Assembly: GCF_003173575.1 (NCBI RefSeq)
Contig: NZ_QGNY01000001.1
Location: 620,001-684,000 of the forward strand
DNA length: 64,000 nt
Reading direction: 5' to 3'
From: Pedobacter paludis
GTDB taxonomy: Bacteria; Bacteroidota; Bacteroidia; Sphingobacteriales; Sphingobacteriaceae
This document shows, one piece after another, positions 24,340-34,048 of the stretch (its first letter is position 1; each line of letters starts with the position of its first letter). A program made the translations under genes and the position numbers. The notes under the pieces are model-generated. The model had not been told where the DNA came from. It worked only from the letters and a program-made list of their open reading frames with translations, and ran no database searches.

Positions 24340-26817
24340 ATGGACCAAACAAAAACCAAAGGCTACAAAAAAATTAAGCAATGGCTTAAAGCCAATGGTC
24401 GCAAGCCTTTTAAATTTCAGGAAGATGCTTGGCAATACTATTTAAACGGTTATAGTGGTTTGGTTAATGCACCTACAGGATTTGGAAAAACGTTTTCATT
24501 ATTTTTAGCCGTAGCTATCGAGGCTTTGAATGCTTCAGAAGCGAGCAACAAAAAAGCAAAAGATCGATTGCAATTAATTTGGATAACCCCACTCCGCTCC
24601 TTAGCAAAAGACATTGCAAGAGCCATGCGAGAAACCTTATTAGAATTGGAACTCGACTGGCATGTAGGCGTTAGAAATGGCGATACGTCGCAGGCAGAAA
24701 AAGTACAGCAAAAAAAATCGATGCCAGAGATTTTGCTGATCACACCAGAAAGCCTACACTTATTATTGGCGCAAAAAGGCTCATCAACACTGTTTAAAAA
24801 CTTAAAATGTATTGTTGCTGATGAATGGCATGAGCTTTTAGGCAGTAAACGAGGAGTGTTGGTGGAACTTGCTGTATCAAGGATTAAAGGTTTACAGAAA
24901 CTGGAGAAAAATCAGTTTTTAAGGATTTGGGGGATTTCTGCAACCATTGGCAATATAGATGAGGCTTTAAATGTTCTGGAACCAGACGAATCAGCCAAAA
25001 GGATCATTGTTAAAGCCGATCTGGAAAAGAAAATTATAATTAAATCCATTTTGCCAGATGATATCGAAACTCTTCCTTGGGCTGGGCATTTGGGTCTAAA
25101 ATTAGCTTACAAGCTATTGCCAATTATAGAAAAAAGCAAAACCACTTTAATCTTTATCAATACCCGTGGCCAATCGGAAATGTGGTATCAGCATTTGTTA
25201 AATATAGAGCCAGAGCTGGCAGGAAGAATTGCCATCCACCATGGGTCTATAGATTTCGAATTGAGAAATTGGATTGAGGATGCTTTGCATACCGGACAAT
25301 TAAAGGCTGTTATTGCTACCTCATCGTTAGATTTGGGTGTCGATTTTAAACCGGTAGATACGGTAGTACAGGTAGGTTCGCCAAAAGGTGTAGCCCGGTT
25401 TTTGCAACGTGCTGGTCGCTCAGGGCATTCGCCTCACGAAACTTCTAAAATATATTTTTTACCTACCCATGCTTTAGAGTTGGTTGAAGCTGCAGCGATA
25501 AAAGAAGCAGCCAAAACAAATAACATCGAAAGCCGTGAACCATTTATTATGGTTTTCGACACATTGGTTCAATATCTTGTTACGCTGGCCATAGGCGATG
25601 GTTTTGATGATAAAATCATTTATGAAGAAATAAAAAACACCCATGCCTTTAAATTAATCTTACCAGAAGAATGGAATTGGGTAATGCAGTTTATTACATC
25701 CGGTGGCGATAGTTTAAGCGCTTATAACGAGTTTAAAAAGGTAACCAAAGATGAAGATGGACTTTGGAAGGTTAAAAGCAGACAGCTGGCTATGCGCCAT
25801 CGTTTGCACATTGGTACAATTGTAAGCGATGCCATGCTTAAAGTCAAGTTTATTTCTGGAGGTTATATTGGAATGGTAGAAGAATACTTTGTAACCCGTT
25901 TAAAAGCTGGCGACAATTTCCGATTGGCGGGTAGAGTTTTAGAATTTATCCAAGTAAAGGACATGACTGTGGTTGTGCGAGTGAGCAAACAGAAAAATGC
26001 AATTTCCCCGAGTTGGAATGGTGGTCGTCTGCCCTTATCTTCAAACTTGGGTTCTGTGCTGCGTAAAAAGTATAACGAGGCTTTGGATAAAACACATCAG
26101 GATGAGGAATTAGATTCTGTTTATCCTCTATTTCTGTTGCAAGAAAAACGATCTCATGTGCCCAGAAACGATGAATTATTAATTGAGCTGATTAACAATA
26201 AAGAAGGTTTTCATCTTTTTGCTTACCCATTTGAAGGACGTTTGGTGCACGAGGTTTTAGCTGCGTTGGTGGCTTATCGATTGAGTAAACTCCTGCCAAT
26301 TAGTTTCTCCATCGCCATGAACGATTATGGTTTTGAGCTGTTGAGTGATATTGAAATCCCAATGGACGAATCAATCGCTTACGAAGTTTTTTCTCCTAAA
26401 AATCTTACGGAAGACATTACTTTGAGTATTAATTCGACAGAAATGGCACGAAGAAAATTTAGGGATATTGCCTGTATTTCGGGTCTGGTTTTTCAGGGTT
26501 ATCCTGGTAAATATGTTGCCAACAAACATCTCCAGTCATCAGCAGGTTTATTTTTTAATGTTTTTAGCGATTATGACAAACATAATTTACTTTTGCGGCA
26601 AGCGTACGATGAAGTTTTTTATCAGCAATTGGAAGAACCAAGATTAGCTGCTGCTTTGGAAAGAATTCAAAATGGCGCAATTATAATTACCAATCCAAAA
26701 AGCTTTACTCCATTATCCTTCCCAATTAAGGTTGATAGTTTAAGGGAAAATATGAGTTCGGAAGAATTGGAACAACGGATTGCAAGAATGAAAGCGGAAT
26801 CGGAGAAGTTTAAGTAA
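24340..26817 (+). CDS. Ligase-associated DEXH-box DNA helicase (Lhr-Core type)
   Basis: An 825-residue superfamily 2 helicase. Walker A-like APTGFGKT lies near 47, motif Ia WITPLRSLAKDIARAM near 87, and motif II is DEWH (rather than DEVH). SATIG is motif III, TRGQSE is motif IV, and QRAGRSGHSPHE is motif VI. The C-terminal half is the Lhr winged-helix and core extension. In P. putida the homologue is an ATP-dependent 3' to 5' translocase acting with the cassette nucleases and ligase. It is separated from the ligase gene by a gap with a long hairpin and from the phosphoesterase gene by another. Confidence 0.93.
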   Translation: MDQTKTKGYKKIKQWLKANGRKPFKFQEDAWQYYLNGYSGLVNAPTGFGKTFSLFLAVAIEALNASEASNKKAKDRLQLIWITPLRSLAKDIARAMRETLLELELDWHVGVRNGDTSQAEKVQQKKSMPEILLITPESLHLLLAQKGSSTLFKNLKCIVADEWHELLGSKRGVLVELAVSRIKGLQKLEKNQFLRIWGISATIGNIDEALNVLEPDESAKRIIVKADLEKKIIIKSILPDDIETLPWAGHLGLKLAYKLLPIIEKSKTTLIFINTRGQSEMWYQHLLNIEPELAGRIAIHHGSIDFELRNWIEDALHTGQLKAVIATSSLDLGVDFKPVDTVVQVGSPKGVARFLQRAGRSGHSPHETSKIYFLPTHALELVEAAAIKEAAKTNNIESREPFIMVFDTLVQYLVTLAIGDGFDDKIIYEEIKNTHAFKLILPEEWNWVMQFITSGGDSLSAYNEFKKVTKDEDGLWKVKSRQLAMRHRLHIGTIVSDAMLKVKFISGGYIGMVEEYFVTRLKAGDNFRLAGRVLEFIQVKDMTVVVRVSKQKNAISPSWNGGRLPLSSNLGSVLRKKYNEALDKTHQDEELDSVYPLFLLQEKRSHVPRNDELLIELINNKEGFHLFAYPFEGRLVHEVLAALVAYRLSKLLPISFSIAMNDYGFELLSDIEIPMDESIAYEVFSPKNLTEDITLSINSTEMARRKFRDIACISGLVFQGYPGKYVANKHLQSSAGLFFNVFSDYDKHNLLLRQAYDEVFYQQLEEPRLAAALERIQNGAIIITNPKSFTPLSFPIKVDSLRENMSSEELEQRIARMKAESEKFK

Positions 26818-26825
26818 CAATTTTC

Positions 26826-26899
26826 TACCATATAAGACATTTAAGAAAACAGAAGTTATGAGCAATACACTTCCATGACCTTACATTTCTTATATGGTA
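26826..26899. repeat. Long imperfect inverted repeat between helicase and phosphoesterase genes
   Basis: taccatataagacatttaag (26826-26845) pairs with cttacatttcttatatggta (26880-26899) with two mismatches. Inside, gaagt and acttc pair again, so the whole 74-base unit folds into one nested hairpin. The form suits a small non-autonomous (MITE/REP-like) repeat or an mRNA processing element. No coding frame is evident. Confidence 0.7.
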
Positions 26900-26919
26900 A
26901 ATTTTATAGATAAGAATTA

Positions 26920-27558
26920 ATGACCATTACAAGCCACGGAGAGGAACTGATTTTAGATAAAGAGCGGGCTTTATACTTACCTCAACATAAACTTTTAGCC
27001 ATTAGCGATTTGCATTTGGGTAAATCGGCGCATTTTCGGCAAGCTGGTGTACAAGTACCCTCTACTATTGCGCAAAGCGATTTACAACGTTTAACGCTCC
27101 TAATTGAGAAGCATAATCCAAGTACTTTACTGATCAATGGAGATATGTTTCATCACGGTTTAAATACTGATATTGATGAATTTGCATCGTGGAGAAAAAA
27201 TTATAAAGAATTAAATTTCTTATTGGTTAAGGGCAATCATGATAAATTGGCTCATGCGGATTATAATTCGATGAATATTGAAATTTATGAACCTAGTTTT
27301 TGCTTGGGGCCATTTTGCTTTATCCATGACGCTCCTCAATGTACCGAAGAGGAATTATATCCCATAAGCGGGCACATTCATCCAGGAGTATCCATTGTTG
27401 GCAAGGCAAAACAACGACTAAAATTTCCGTGCTTTTATTTTGGCAACGCTTATGCGGTATTGCCAGCTTTCAGTTTATTTACAGGACTTTACAACATCTA
27501 CCCTAAGAATAATGAGCGGATTTTTGCTGTAACCCCAAAAAATGTTGTAGAAGTTTAA
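26920..27558 (+). CDS. pdeM: Ligase-associated metallophosphoesterase (PdeM/Mpe)
   Basis: Fourth member of the repair cassette. The 212-residue calcineurin-like phosphoesterase shows AISDLHLGKSAHFR (about 27-40), INGDMFHHG, VKGNHDKLAH and ISGHIHPGV, which supply the two-metal site. P. putida Mpe is a manganese-dependent phosphodiesterase and DNA endonuclease; this one is inferred to act likewise on repair intermediates. It is convergent with the thioredoxin gene, with one base between the stops. Confidence 0.9.
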   Translation: MTITSHGEELILDKERALYLPQHKLLAISDLHLGKSAHFRQAGVQVPSTIAQSDLQRLTLLIEKHNPSTLLINGDMFHHGLNTDIDEFASWRKNYKELNFLLVKGNHDKLAHADYNSMNIEIYEPSFCLGPFCFIHDAPQCTEEELYPISGHIHPGVSIVGKAKQRLKFPCFYFGNAYAVLPAFSLFTGLYNIYPKNNERIFAVTPKNVVEV

Positions 27559-27559
27559 G

Positions 27560-27856
27560 CTAAGAATGAGAATCTATTACCTGCTTTAATTGAGAAACTT
27601 GTAAAACACCACTTTGTCTCCAAACCTGTTTTCCTTGCTTAAATAACATTAAAGTTGGTACACTCTGAACACTAAATGAGGATGCGGCTGCTTGATTTTT
27701 ATCGATATCAATTTTAATTATGGAAACCGAATCTCCAACCTGGGATTTCAATTGTTCTAAAATTGGTTTCATCATTTTGCAAGGGCCACACCACTCGGCA
27801 AAAAAGTCTACTAAAACAGGCTTATCGCCATTTATTAAATCTGAAAACTTCGACAT
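27560..27856 (-). CDS. trxA: Thioredoxin
   Basis: A 98-residue single-domain thioredoxin with the active site [10 protein letters not shown] (about 22-31) and cis-Pro in SVPTLMLF. It has no signal peptide, so it is cytoplasmic. It is short by about 10 residues compared with Escherichia coli TrxA. It would reduce ribonucleotide reductase, peroxiredoxins and other disulfides. Confidence 0.92.
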   Translation of the reverse strand: MSKFSDLINGDKPVLVDFFAEWCGPCKMMKPILEQLKSQVGDSVSIIKIDIDKNQAAASSFSVQSVPTLMLFKQGKQVWRQSGVLQVSQLKQVIDSHS

Positions 27857-27901
27857 GATTTTTTATTTATTAAAAAACAAAGTTAGGCTGGTTTGGTTTG
27901 T

Positions 27902-27993
27902 CAGGATTAAAAATCCTTAATTCAAAAGATGGGAATACAAATCCCGACTAACCCGGTCAAATCCCGACTGACTTAGAGATAAAAAATCCTTTT
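27902..27993. repeat. Intergenic repeat cluster upstream of the thioredoxin gene
   Basis: Two 15-bp copies CAAATCCCGACTAAC/GAC start at 27938 and 27958, exactly 20 bp apart. They are accompanied by the small palindromes aggatt-aaa-aatcct (27903-27917) and ggga/tccc. The block fills most of the gap between the thioredoxin and ferritin-like genes and has no coding content. It looks like a decayed interspersed repeat. Confidence 0.55.
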
Positions 27994-28019
27994 ATAAATG
28001 GAATTACAGCTAATAGAAA

Positions 28020-28634
28020 TTATGCACTAATGGGCAATTCTGCATTCAATGCCCCTACCCAGTTATCAAACAAAGTTTTTTCTATTTTGATTACTTCTGT
28101 AGCATGATTTTCCCAATCATCAGAAAAATGAACCAATTGATTCATCATTTCCTCCAAATGACCTTCTTCTTCTAAAATAATAGACTTTACATTTACTTTA
28201 CTTTTTGCTTCATCCAAAACCGTTTGATAAATTGGGTAAAGTTCATCAGCACGAACTTCGATAGCATAGGTAACGAAAAGATATGCAGCAAATTTCAAAT
28301 CGTAACCCGTCAAACCAAATTCTGCTTTCAAATAACGGCATACCGCAATATCTAAGGCATGTAGATAGTATTTTGTATTATTTGGAGAAAGCAGTTCTGC
28401 ATTTGTATAGGTTTTGCAAAGCGTTTCGTCTATTTTAGAGATTTGTTTTTTTAAATAATAAGCATGACGGTGTTCTTCTGCCGCATGCTTAAGAATGATC
28501 AGGTTAACATTTTCTTTATGTTCAGAAGCAGAGATCTTTTTAGCCCCTGCATTTTCCATGTAAGATAATGTGTTTAACCATTTGGCATGTAGTACATTAT
28601 CTGCAACTATCGATTTTAAAATTGAATCTAACAT
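28020..28634 (-). CDS. Ferritin-like diiron protein (putative)
   Basis: I do not recognise a named family, but the 204-residue helical protein carries a diiron four-helix pattern. It has E27, E54xxH57 in AEEHRHAYY, E126 in AIEVRADE, and E156xxH159 in EEEGHLEEM. The two ExxH motifs are about 100 residues apart, as in ferritin-like oxygenases and rubrerythrins. It has no signal peptide and follows the E2 acyltransferase gene by 24 bases on the same strand. It could be an iron-oxidising, hydroxylating or stress protein. The ligand pattern is visible, while the activity is inference. Confidence 0.6.
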   Translation of the reverse strand: MLDSILKSIVADNVLHAKWLNTLSYMENAGAKKISASEHKENVNLIILKHAAEEHRHAYYLKKQISKIDETLCKTYTNAELLSPNNTKYYLHALDIAVCRYLKAEFGLTGYDLKFAAYLFVTYAIEVRADELYPIYQTVLDEAKSKVNVKSIILEEEGHLEEMMNQLVHFSDDWENHATEVIKIEKTLFDNWVGALNAELPISA

Positions 28635-28658
28635 TCTTAACTATTAATTGGAAACTGA

Positions 28659-30008
28659 TTAAATTTCTCTATTAAAATCCCAATTCTCTAAATAATCCGC
28701 TACCCTGCGCACAAACATTCCGCCTAACGAACCGTCAACTACCCTATGATCATAAGATAGCGAAAGGAACATCATATGTCGAATTGCAATAACATCACCA
28801 TGTTCAGTTTCTAAAACCGCAGGTTTCTTTTTAATTGCGCCTACGGCCAAAATTGCTACCTGTGGCTGGTTTATAATTGGAGTACCCATTACATTACCAA
28901 ACGAACCTACATTGGTTAAAGTGAAGGTTCCACCCTGCGTTTCATCAGGTTTCAGTTTAGAAATCCTTGCTCTATTTGCCAAATCGTTTACGGCTTTGGT
29001 TAAGCCAACTAAATTAAGCTGGTCGGCATTTCTAATTACTGGAACAATCAGGTTTCCGCTAGGTAAAGCAGCGGCCATACCAATATTAATATCTCGTTTT
29101 TTAATAATTTGCGTTCCATTTACTGAAACGTTAATCATCGGAAAATCCTTAATTGCTTTTGCTACAGCTTCAACAAAGATTGGTGTAAAAGTTATCTTCT
29201 CGTTTTCACGTTTTTCGAAGCTATTTTTCACTTTATTGCGCCACAAAACCATATTGGTAACATCTGCTTCAACAAAAGAAGTAACGTGCGGAGAAGTTGT
29301 TTTACTCATCACCATATGATCGGCAATAAGCTTACGCATTCTATCCATTTCAATGATTTCGTCTCCACCGCTAACACTTGTAGTAGATGTTTTGTTCGGT
29401 GAAGCGGCCTGAACGGAAGGAACAGGTTTATTTTCTAAAGCCTCACTGAGAGGTGTTGGCGGTGTGATGATTACTTCTTTTGTAGACACCGCTCCACCAT
29501 TTTTATTGGCGATATAATTTAATAAATCGTCTTTATTTAATCTGCCATCCGCACCAGATCCTTTAATTGAATCCAATTCCTGAATTGAAATATTTTCTTG
29601 GGTGGCAATACTTTTAACCAATGGTGAGTAGAAACGGTCAGAAGCATCAGAAAGAATTGGATCAACTTTTGTTTCTACCGGCAGTTGTTCTATTCCAGGA
29701 ATTGGCTCGGGTTTATCTTCTGTAGTTGAGGGAACAATTGGTTCCTCGGCCTTAAGATCATTTCCACCTTCTGTTTCAATTATTGCAATAACATCTCCAA
29801 CCTGTGCCACTTCATCTGTAGCAAAAAGTTGCTTTATCAATTTTCCAGCAACAGGTGATGGTACTTCAGAATCTACTTTATCAGTAGCAATTTCCAAAAT
29901 AGTGTCATCCAGATCAATAGAATCGCCAGGTTGTTTTACCCATTTAATTACAGTTGCTTCAGCAACACTCTCACCCATTTTTGGTAACAATAATTCGTAT
30001 TGAGCCAT
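28659..30008 (-). CDS. Dihydrolipoamide acyltransferase (E2) of a 2-oxoacid dehydrogenase
   Basis: A 449-residue E2 core protein. The lipoyl domain (about 1-78) has the lipoylated lysine K44 in ATDKVDSE. A Pro/Glu-rich linker and a peripheral-subunit-binding domain (about 122-170, YSPLVKSIA...GRLNKDDLLNYI) follow. The catalytic domain (about 215-449) has the DHRVVDG active-site histidine motif. The DKVDSE lipoyl context resembles branched-chain or mixed-specificity E2s more than pyruvate E2, but the substrate is uncertain. The E1 and E3 genes are not in the window. Confidence 0.93.
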   Translation of the reverse strand: MAQYELLLPKMGESVAEATVIKWVKQPGDSIDLDDTILEIATDKVDSEVPSPVAGKLIKQLFATDEVAQVGDVIAIIETEGGNDLKAEEPIVPSTTEDKPEPIPGIEQLPVETKVDPILSDASDRFYSPLVKSIATQENISIQELDSIKGSGADGRLNKDDLLNYIANKNGGAVSTKEVIITPPTPLSEALENKPVPSVQAASPNKTSTTSVSGGDEIIEMDRMRKLIADHMVMSKTTSPHVTSFVEADVTNMVLWRNKVKNSFEKRENEKITFTPIFVEAVAKAIKDFPMINVSVNGTQIIKKRDINIGMAAALPSGNLIVPVIRNADQLNLVGLTKAVNDLANRARISKLKPDETQGGTFTLTNVGSFGNVMGTPIINQPQVAILAVGAIKKKPAVLETEHGDVIAIRHMMFLSLSYDHRVVDGSLGGMFVRRVADYLENWDFNREI

Positions 30009-30067
30009 ATTAAATTACAGTATATTATATTGGTAGTGCAGCAAAAATACAGTTTTTATTCTTTCCG

Positions 30068-31309
30068 CTATGCTTCTTTAAGTAGATTTAATAGCATTGT
30101 TAATGCGGAAGCTGCAGAGCGTTCAATGTTCTGGATGCGTTTGTTGCTGAAATTAAACACTTTAGCTACGGTTTTATTTTTGCTGGAAATAGCAATCCAA
30201 ACTGTGCCTACAGGTTTATCTTCTGTTCCGCCATCTGGGCCGGCAATTCCACTAACAGCAATGGAATAATCCGTTTTAAAGTTTTTAACGGCACCCTCGG
30301 CCATTTCGGTAACGGTTTGTTCGCTTACGGCACCAAATGTTGTCAACGTGCTTTCTTTTACGCCAAGAATAGATTCTTTTAATTCGTAAGCATAAGCTAC
30401 TGCACCGCCCCAGTAAACAGAAGAGCAACCCGGATGTTGGGTAATCAAGTGTGCAATATATCCGCCGGTACAACTTTCTGCAGTTGAAAGCGTTAAGCCT
30501 TTTTCCTTCATAATATTGAGGATTGCCTTCTCCAAAGGAATATCTTCATCAATAACAACGAATTTTTTTACCTTCTCGATAATCTGCCTTGCAAAAACTT
30601 CAACCTCCTCCTTTAAAGTAGATTCATTTTCACCCTTGGCTGACAAGCGTAAACGAACCTGACCTAATTTAGGCAGATAAGCCAATTTAATATGTGCAGG
30701 TAAACCATTTTCAATCTCTTCTATTTCTTTTGCTAAAAAGGATTCGCCAATATTTGCAGTTAAAATGGTTTTGTGAACAATTGATGGAAGTTTGAAACGA
30801 CTCGTAATTCGCGGAAGAATTTCATCATCCATCAAATACATCATCTCGTAAGGAACACCCGGCATAGAAACAAAAATCTTTTCGTTTTGCTCAAACCACA
30901 TGCATGGCGCTGTTCCGTTTTTGTTTACTATTACTTCGCAACCATCAGGTACATCTGCTTGTTGCATATTGATATCAAGCAAAGGGCGCTTGTATTTTTC
31001 GAAGATTTGACGAACCATTTCTAAGGCGGCTTCATCTCTCCTAAAACCCATTTGGAAATATTTAGCTAAAGTTTTCTTAGTTATATCATCTTTTGTTGGC
31101 CCCAATCCTCCTGTTATTAAAATTAAATCGGCCCGTTTTTCTGCCTCGCCTAAAGCTTCGATAATATGTTGCTCATCATCAGAAACAGAAGTAATCTGTT
31201 TTACTGAAACGCCTATTGAATTAAGCTGTTTAGCCATCCAGGCTGAATTTGTATCAACGATCTGGCCAATGAGAATCTCATCGCCAATGGTTATAATTTC
31301 GGCTAACAT
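30068..31309 (-). CDS. cinA: CinA-family protein (NMN deamidase-related)
   Basis: A 413-residue two-domain protein. The N-terminal MoaB/MogA-like domain (about 1-170) has TIGDEILIGQIVDTNSAW and ITGGLGPTKDD. The C-terminal CinA domain (about 255-413) has TAESCTGG and VSGIAGPDGG and in other bacteria deamidates nicotinamide mononucleotide. It starts 4 bases after the lptD stop, so the two are co-transcribed. Confidence 0.93.
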   Translation of the reverse strand: MLAEIITIGDEILIGQIVDTNSAWMAKQLNSIGVSVKQITSVSDDEQHIIEALGEAEKRADLILITGGLGPTKDDITKKTLAKYFQMGFRRDEAALEMVRQIFEKYKRPLLDINMQQADVPDGCEVIVNKNGTAPCMWFEQNEKIFVSMPGVPYEMMYLMDDEILPRITSRFKLPSIVHKTILTANIGESFLAKEIEEIENGLPAHIKLAYLPKLGQVRLRLSAKGENESTLKEEVEVFARQIIEKVKKFVVIDEDIPLEKAILNIMKEKGLTLSTAESCTGGYIAHLITQHPGCSSVYWGGAVAYAYELKESILGVKESTLTTFGAVSEQTVTEMAEGAVKNFKTDYSIAVSGIAGPDGGTEDKPVGTVWIAISSKNKTVAKVFNFSNKRIQNIERSAASALTMLLNLLKEA

Positions 31310-31313
31310 ATTG

Positions 31314-33974
31314 TTATTGGTATGTGTTGTAAAAACCCTGACGCTTGCTCAGTTTTAAATCCTGTAAAATCGAAGCCTTAACTTTAATGGTTACGGAATA
31401 ACTTCTATAAGCACCGTAAGGAACCCAGTTAATGCTCATATCCCAACAATGCAAATCGCGATAAATACCAATGTTCATTGGCGTTAATCCATTGTTTTCA
31501 AAATCGTAACCAGAGTTAAAGGTTACTTTCCATTTAGGTGTAAGGTTAACATCACCGTTAAAGTTCAAGGTATTGCTCACTCTGCTTATTCCTAAATCGT
31601 TGGTGTATTGGAAGCTATAAGAAAATGAAAAGTTCCATGGAATATTAAAATCTACAAATGCGTTCGGGTCACGACTGATTGCAGCCAATTGCTCTGATTG
31701 AATATCGGTAAGGCCTTTCTTTTTTGAAGCTGCATCTAATTTATCATTTGCTTCGTTCTTTCTTTTTAAAGCTTCAGGATTTAAACTGTAATCGAACGAA
31801 AACCCAATAGAGGTTAAACGCGGAAGTCTGCCGCCTCTTCTCCAGGTAAAGGTATTGCTTCTGATATAAGTTCTTACTCCTGAAGCTGTATCCAATTGAG
31901 AATCTAATGCATAAGGATCCAATGTTCCACTATAGTTAATCCCAAGTTTATCTGTAAACTGAGAACGGCCACTAAAGCCAAGTGTAGAAAGTTTATTTCT
32001 TTGAGCCAAGAAATTGTACGATCCGCTGATACTTAACCCTTGAATAATTGGAATTTTACGTTCCCCCGTTCCTGTGGTATCTTTGCTTGATTTTACTTTT
32101 AATTCTACCGTGTTATCTAACCCAAATCCAATGGATGCAGACTTACCGGAGAATGAACCCGGAAAAGCGCTGTTTTCCAATATTGAATATTTTAAATCTT
32201 GCCCGTAGCTATCTAAAATAGGTCTTCCGTTTTGATCAATTGCAGCTAGATATGGCCCACTTCCTGCTTTTGTAAAATCTGGCGAATAACTAAATGAAAC
32301 ATTAGGTGTCATTACATGCCTTAATGCCTTGATATTACCTAAGTTTTTAAATTCTTTTTTACCGTATATTTTGGTCGACATACTGGTAGAAAGATTATAA
32401 CTTCCTGCTCTTTTAAAACCACTAATTGTATCGGTTCTATACGTATATGTCCCATCGGCGAAAGAGGTATATCTATTTCTGGTAGTTTGAAAATTCCAAA
32501 CTTCATTATATGTTCCGCCTAAACTAAAGTTTAAATATTTTAAGGCCGTAAAAGACATGCTTACAGGAATGGTATGGGAGAAACCAGACTTTAAACGTTT
32601 TAATCCATCATTCTGAAACAACAGACTATCTTTTGTGCTGATGCTATTGTTTCCCTGTAAACCATAACCAATGGTTATTTTCTGATACCACTTTTGCTCG
32701 CCTACTCTATTTTTAGAATCAAAGGGGCTAAAGGTTGGAACGTTAAAAGTTGCCTGTGGTAAACGCACCGAAATATCTTTTGTGCTTAAGGTTTGATCAC
32801 TTCCTAAACTTAATGAATAATTCATTCCGTTTGGATAAGCTTTTGCATAACTAATACTACTGCTCATGGTATTGTTCGCAATAGCACGTTGATCGTAACT
32901 GGCATTAGCTGCAGTTGCTGTATAATAAGTACTCGAACCTAAGTTTACACTAGCACTGAAAGTAGTACCGGGTTTTGCGTTGGCATTTTGACTGTGTGAC
33001 CAAGTTAAGTGAAATACTTTAGCCGGATTTCTAAATGCTTCAGTACCTTCTAATCCATTTTTTGTGCTCGAATAGTTGAAATTTACGTTTCCGCTGTACT
33101 TGTAACGTTTAATATAATTGCTTAACAAACTCGTTTCGTAAGAGCCGTTTGTATAAATGGTTCCCAAAAACTTGGCATCCCAATAATCGTTTAAACCCAA
33201 ATAGTAGCCTGCATTTTGCAAGAAAAAACCGCGGGTTGCGTCCTCTCCAGGGGTTGGTAAAATTAAGCCCGAAGTACGTTTATTTGGTTTCGGAAAAAAT
33301 GCAAAAGGAAGCGCAAAAGGTGTAGGAACATCTTCAATAACCATATAAACAGGCCCCGTAACAATCTGCTTTTCTGTAACTACGCCTTTAGAAATCATTA
33401 AACCAAAGTGGGGATGTGGTAAATTACACGTACTGTACATTACATTTTTTACATGCAACTCATCATCAATTTGTTTTTTGCTTTGGCCACCCGAAAAGTA
33501 ACCACCCTCCTGTTCGGAGAAAACTCCAAATACTTTAGCTCTTGTAGTTTCGGAATTATAGTATAACGAATCTGCAATTGCCGTACCTTCTACCCCAGAT
33601 TTAAAAATCGGCTTTCCGATGTAGCGTTTTGTTTTTGGATCTGTAGTACCTCTTGCAAAAATGGTATTGTTTTTTTTATCGTATTTTATGTAAGCAGCAT
33701 CTAACTCAAAGTCACCATAAACCACCCTAGCATTACCGTACAAGTAAACAATACTTTTATCCTTGCTCAAACGAACGGAATCTTCCGCTTTATATTCAAC
33801 TTTTTGATCGAGATCGCTATTGTTTTTGCCGATTTTTTTAGTTGTATCCTTTTTAGAAGTGTCTTGCTGAATAATTTGTTGCAATGAAAAATGCGAAAAT
33901 GCGTTAGCTTTACCAACACCATGTGTTAATAAAATGACAGAAATTAGTAAAATAGAGCTCTTAAGAAGTTTCAA
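31314..33974 (-). CDS. lptD: LptD-like LPS-assembly outer-membrane protein
   Basis: An 886-residue outer-membrane protein. A signal peptide (about 1-25) precedes an OstA-like beta-taco domain (about 60-160) with SVRLSKDKSIVYLYGNARVVYGDFELDAA cut into its usual strands. A large beta barrel of about 650 residues with many aromatic strand ends follows. By homology it inserts lipopolysaccharide into the outer leaflet with LptE. It opens the minus-strand run lptD-cinA-E2-ferritin-like protein. Its promoter must overlap the 5' part of the divergent amidase gene. Confidence 0.85.
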   Translation of the reverse strand: MKLLKSSILLISVILLTHGVGKANAFSHFSLQQIIQQDTSKKDTTKKIGKNNSDLDQKVEYKAEDSVRLSKDKSIVYLYGNARVVYGDFELDAAYIKYDKKNNTIFARGTTDPKTKRYIGKPIFKSGVEGTAIADSLYYNSETTRAKVFGVFSEQEGGYFSGGQSKKQIDDELHVKNVMYSTCNLPHPHFGLMISKGVVTEKQIVTGPVYMVIEDVPTPFALPFAFFPKPNKRTSGLILPTPGEDATRGFFLQNAGYYLGLNDYWDAKFLGTIYTNGSYETSLLSNYIKRYKYSGNVNFNYSSTKNGLEGTEAFRNPAKVFHLTWSHSQNANAKPGTTFSASVNLGSSTYYTATAANASYDQRAIANNTMSSSISYAKAYPNGMNYSLSLGSDQTLSTKDISVRLPQATFNVPTFSPFDSKNRVGEQKWYQKITIGYGLQGNNSISTKDSLLFQNDGLKRLKSGFSHTIPVSMSFTALKYLNFSLGGTYNEVWNFQTTRNRYTSFADGTYTYRTDTISGFKRAGSYNLSTSMSTKIYGKKEFKNLGNIKALRHVMTPNVSFSYSPDFTKAGSGPYLAAIDQNGRPILDSYGQDLKYSILENSAFPGSFSGKSASIGFGLDNTVELKVKSSKDTTGTGERKIPIIQGLSISGSYNFLAQRNKLSTLGFSGRSQFTDKLGINYSGTLDPYALDSQLDTASGVRTYIRSNTFTWRRGGRLPRLTSIGFSFDYSLNPEALKRKNEANDKLDAASKKKGLTDIQSEQLAAISRDPNAFVDFNIPWNFSFSYSFQYTNDLGISRVSNTLNFNGDVNLTPKWKVTFNSGYDFENNGLTPMNIGIYRDLHCWDMSINWVPYGAYRSYSVTIKVKASILQDLKLSKRQGFYNTYQ

Positions 33975-33990
33975 ATTCGTATTTGAATGT

Positions 33991-34030
33991 TATTTTTGCA
34001 CAAATGTTTAATCAAAAACGTTCAAAATTA
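33991..34030. promoter_or_regulatory. Overlapping divergent promoters of lptD and the first amidase
   Basis: TATTTTTG (33991-33998, plus strand) and TAATTTTG (34030-34023, minus strand) both match TAnnTTTG. The first would start the amidase message near 34005; the second would serve lptD. This supports a start for the amidase downstream of the first in-frame ATG. Confidence 0.45.
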
Positions 34031-34048
34031 GTGAAAAATATACCATTG

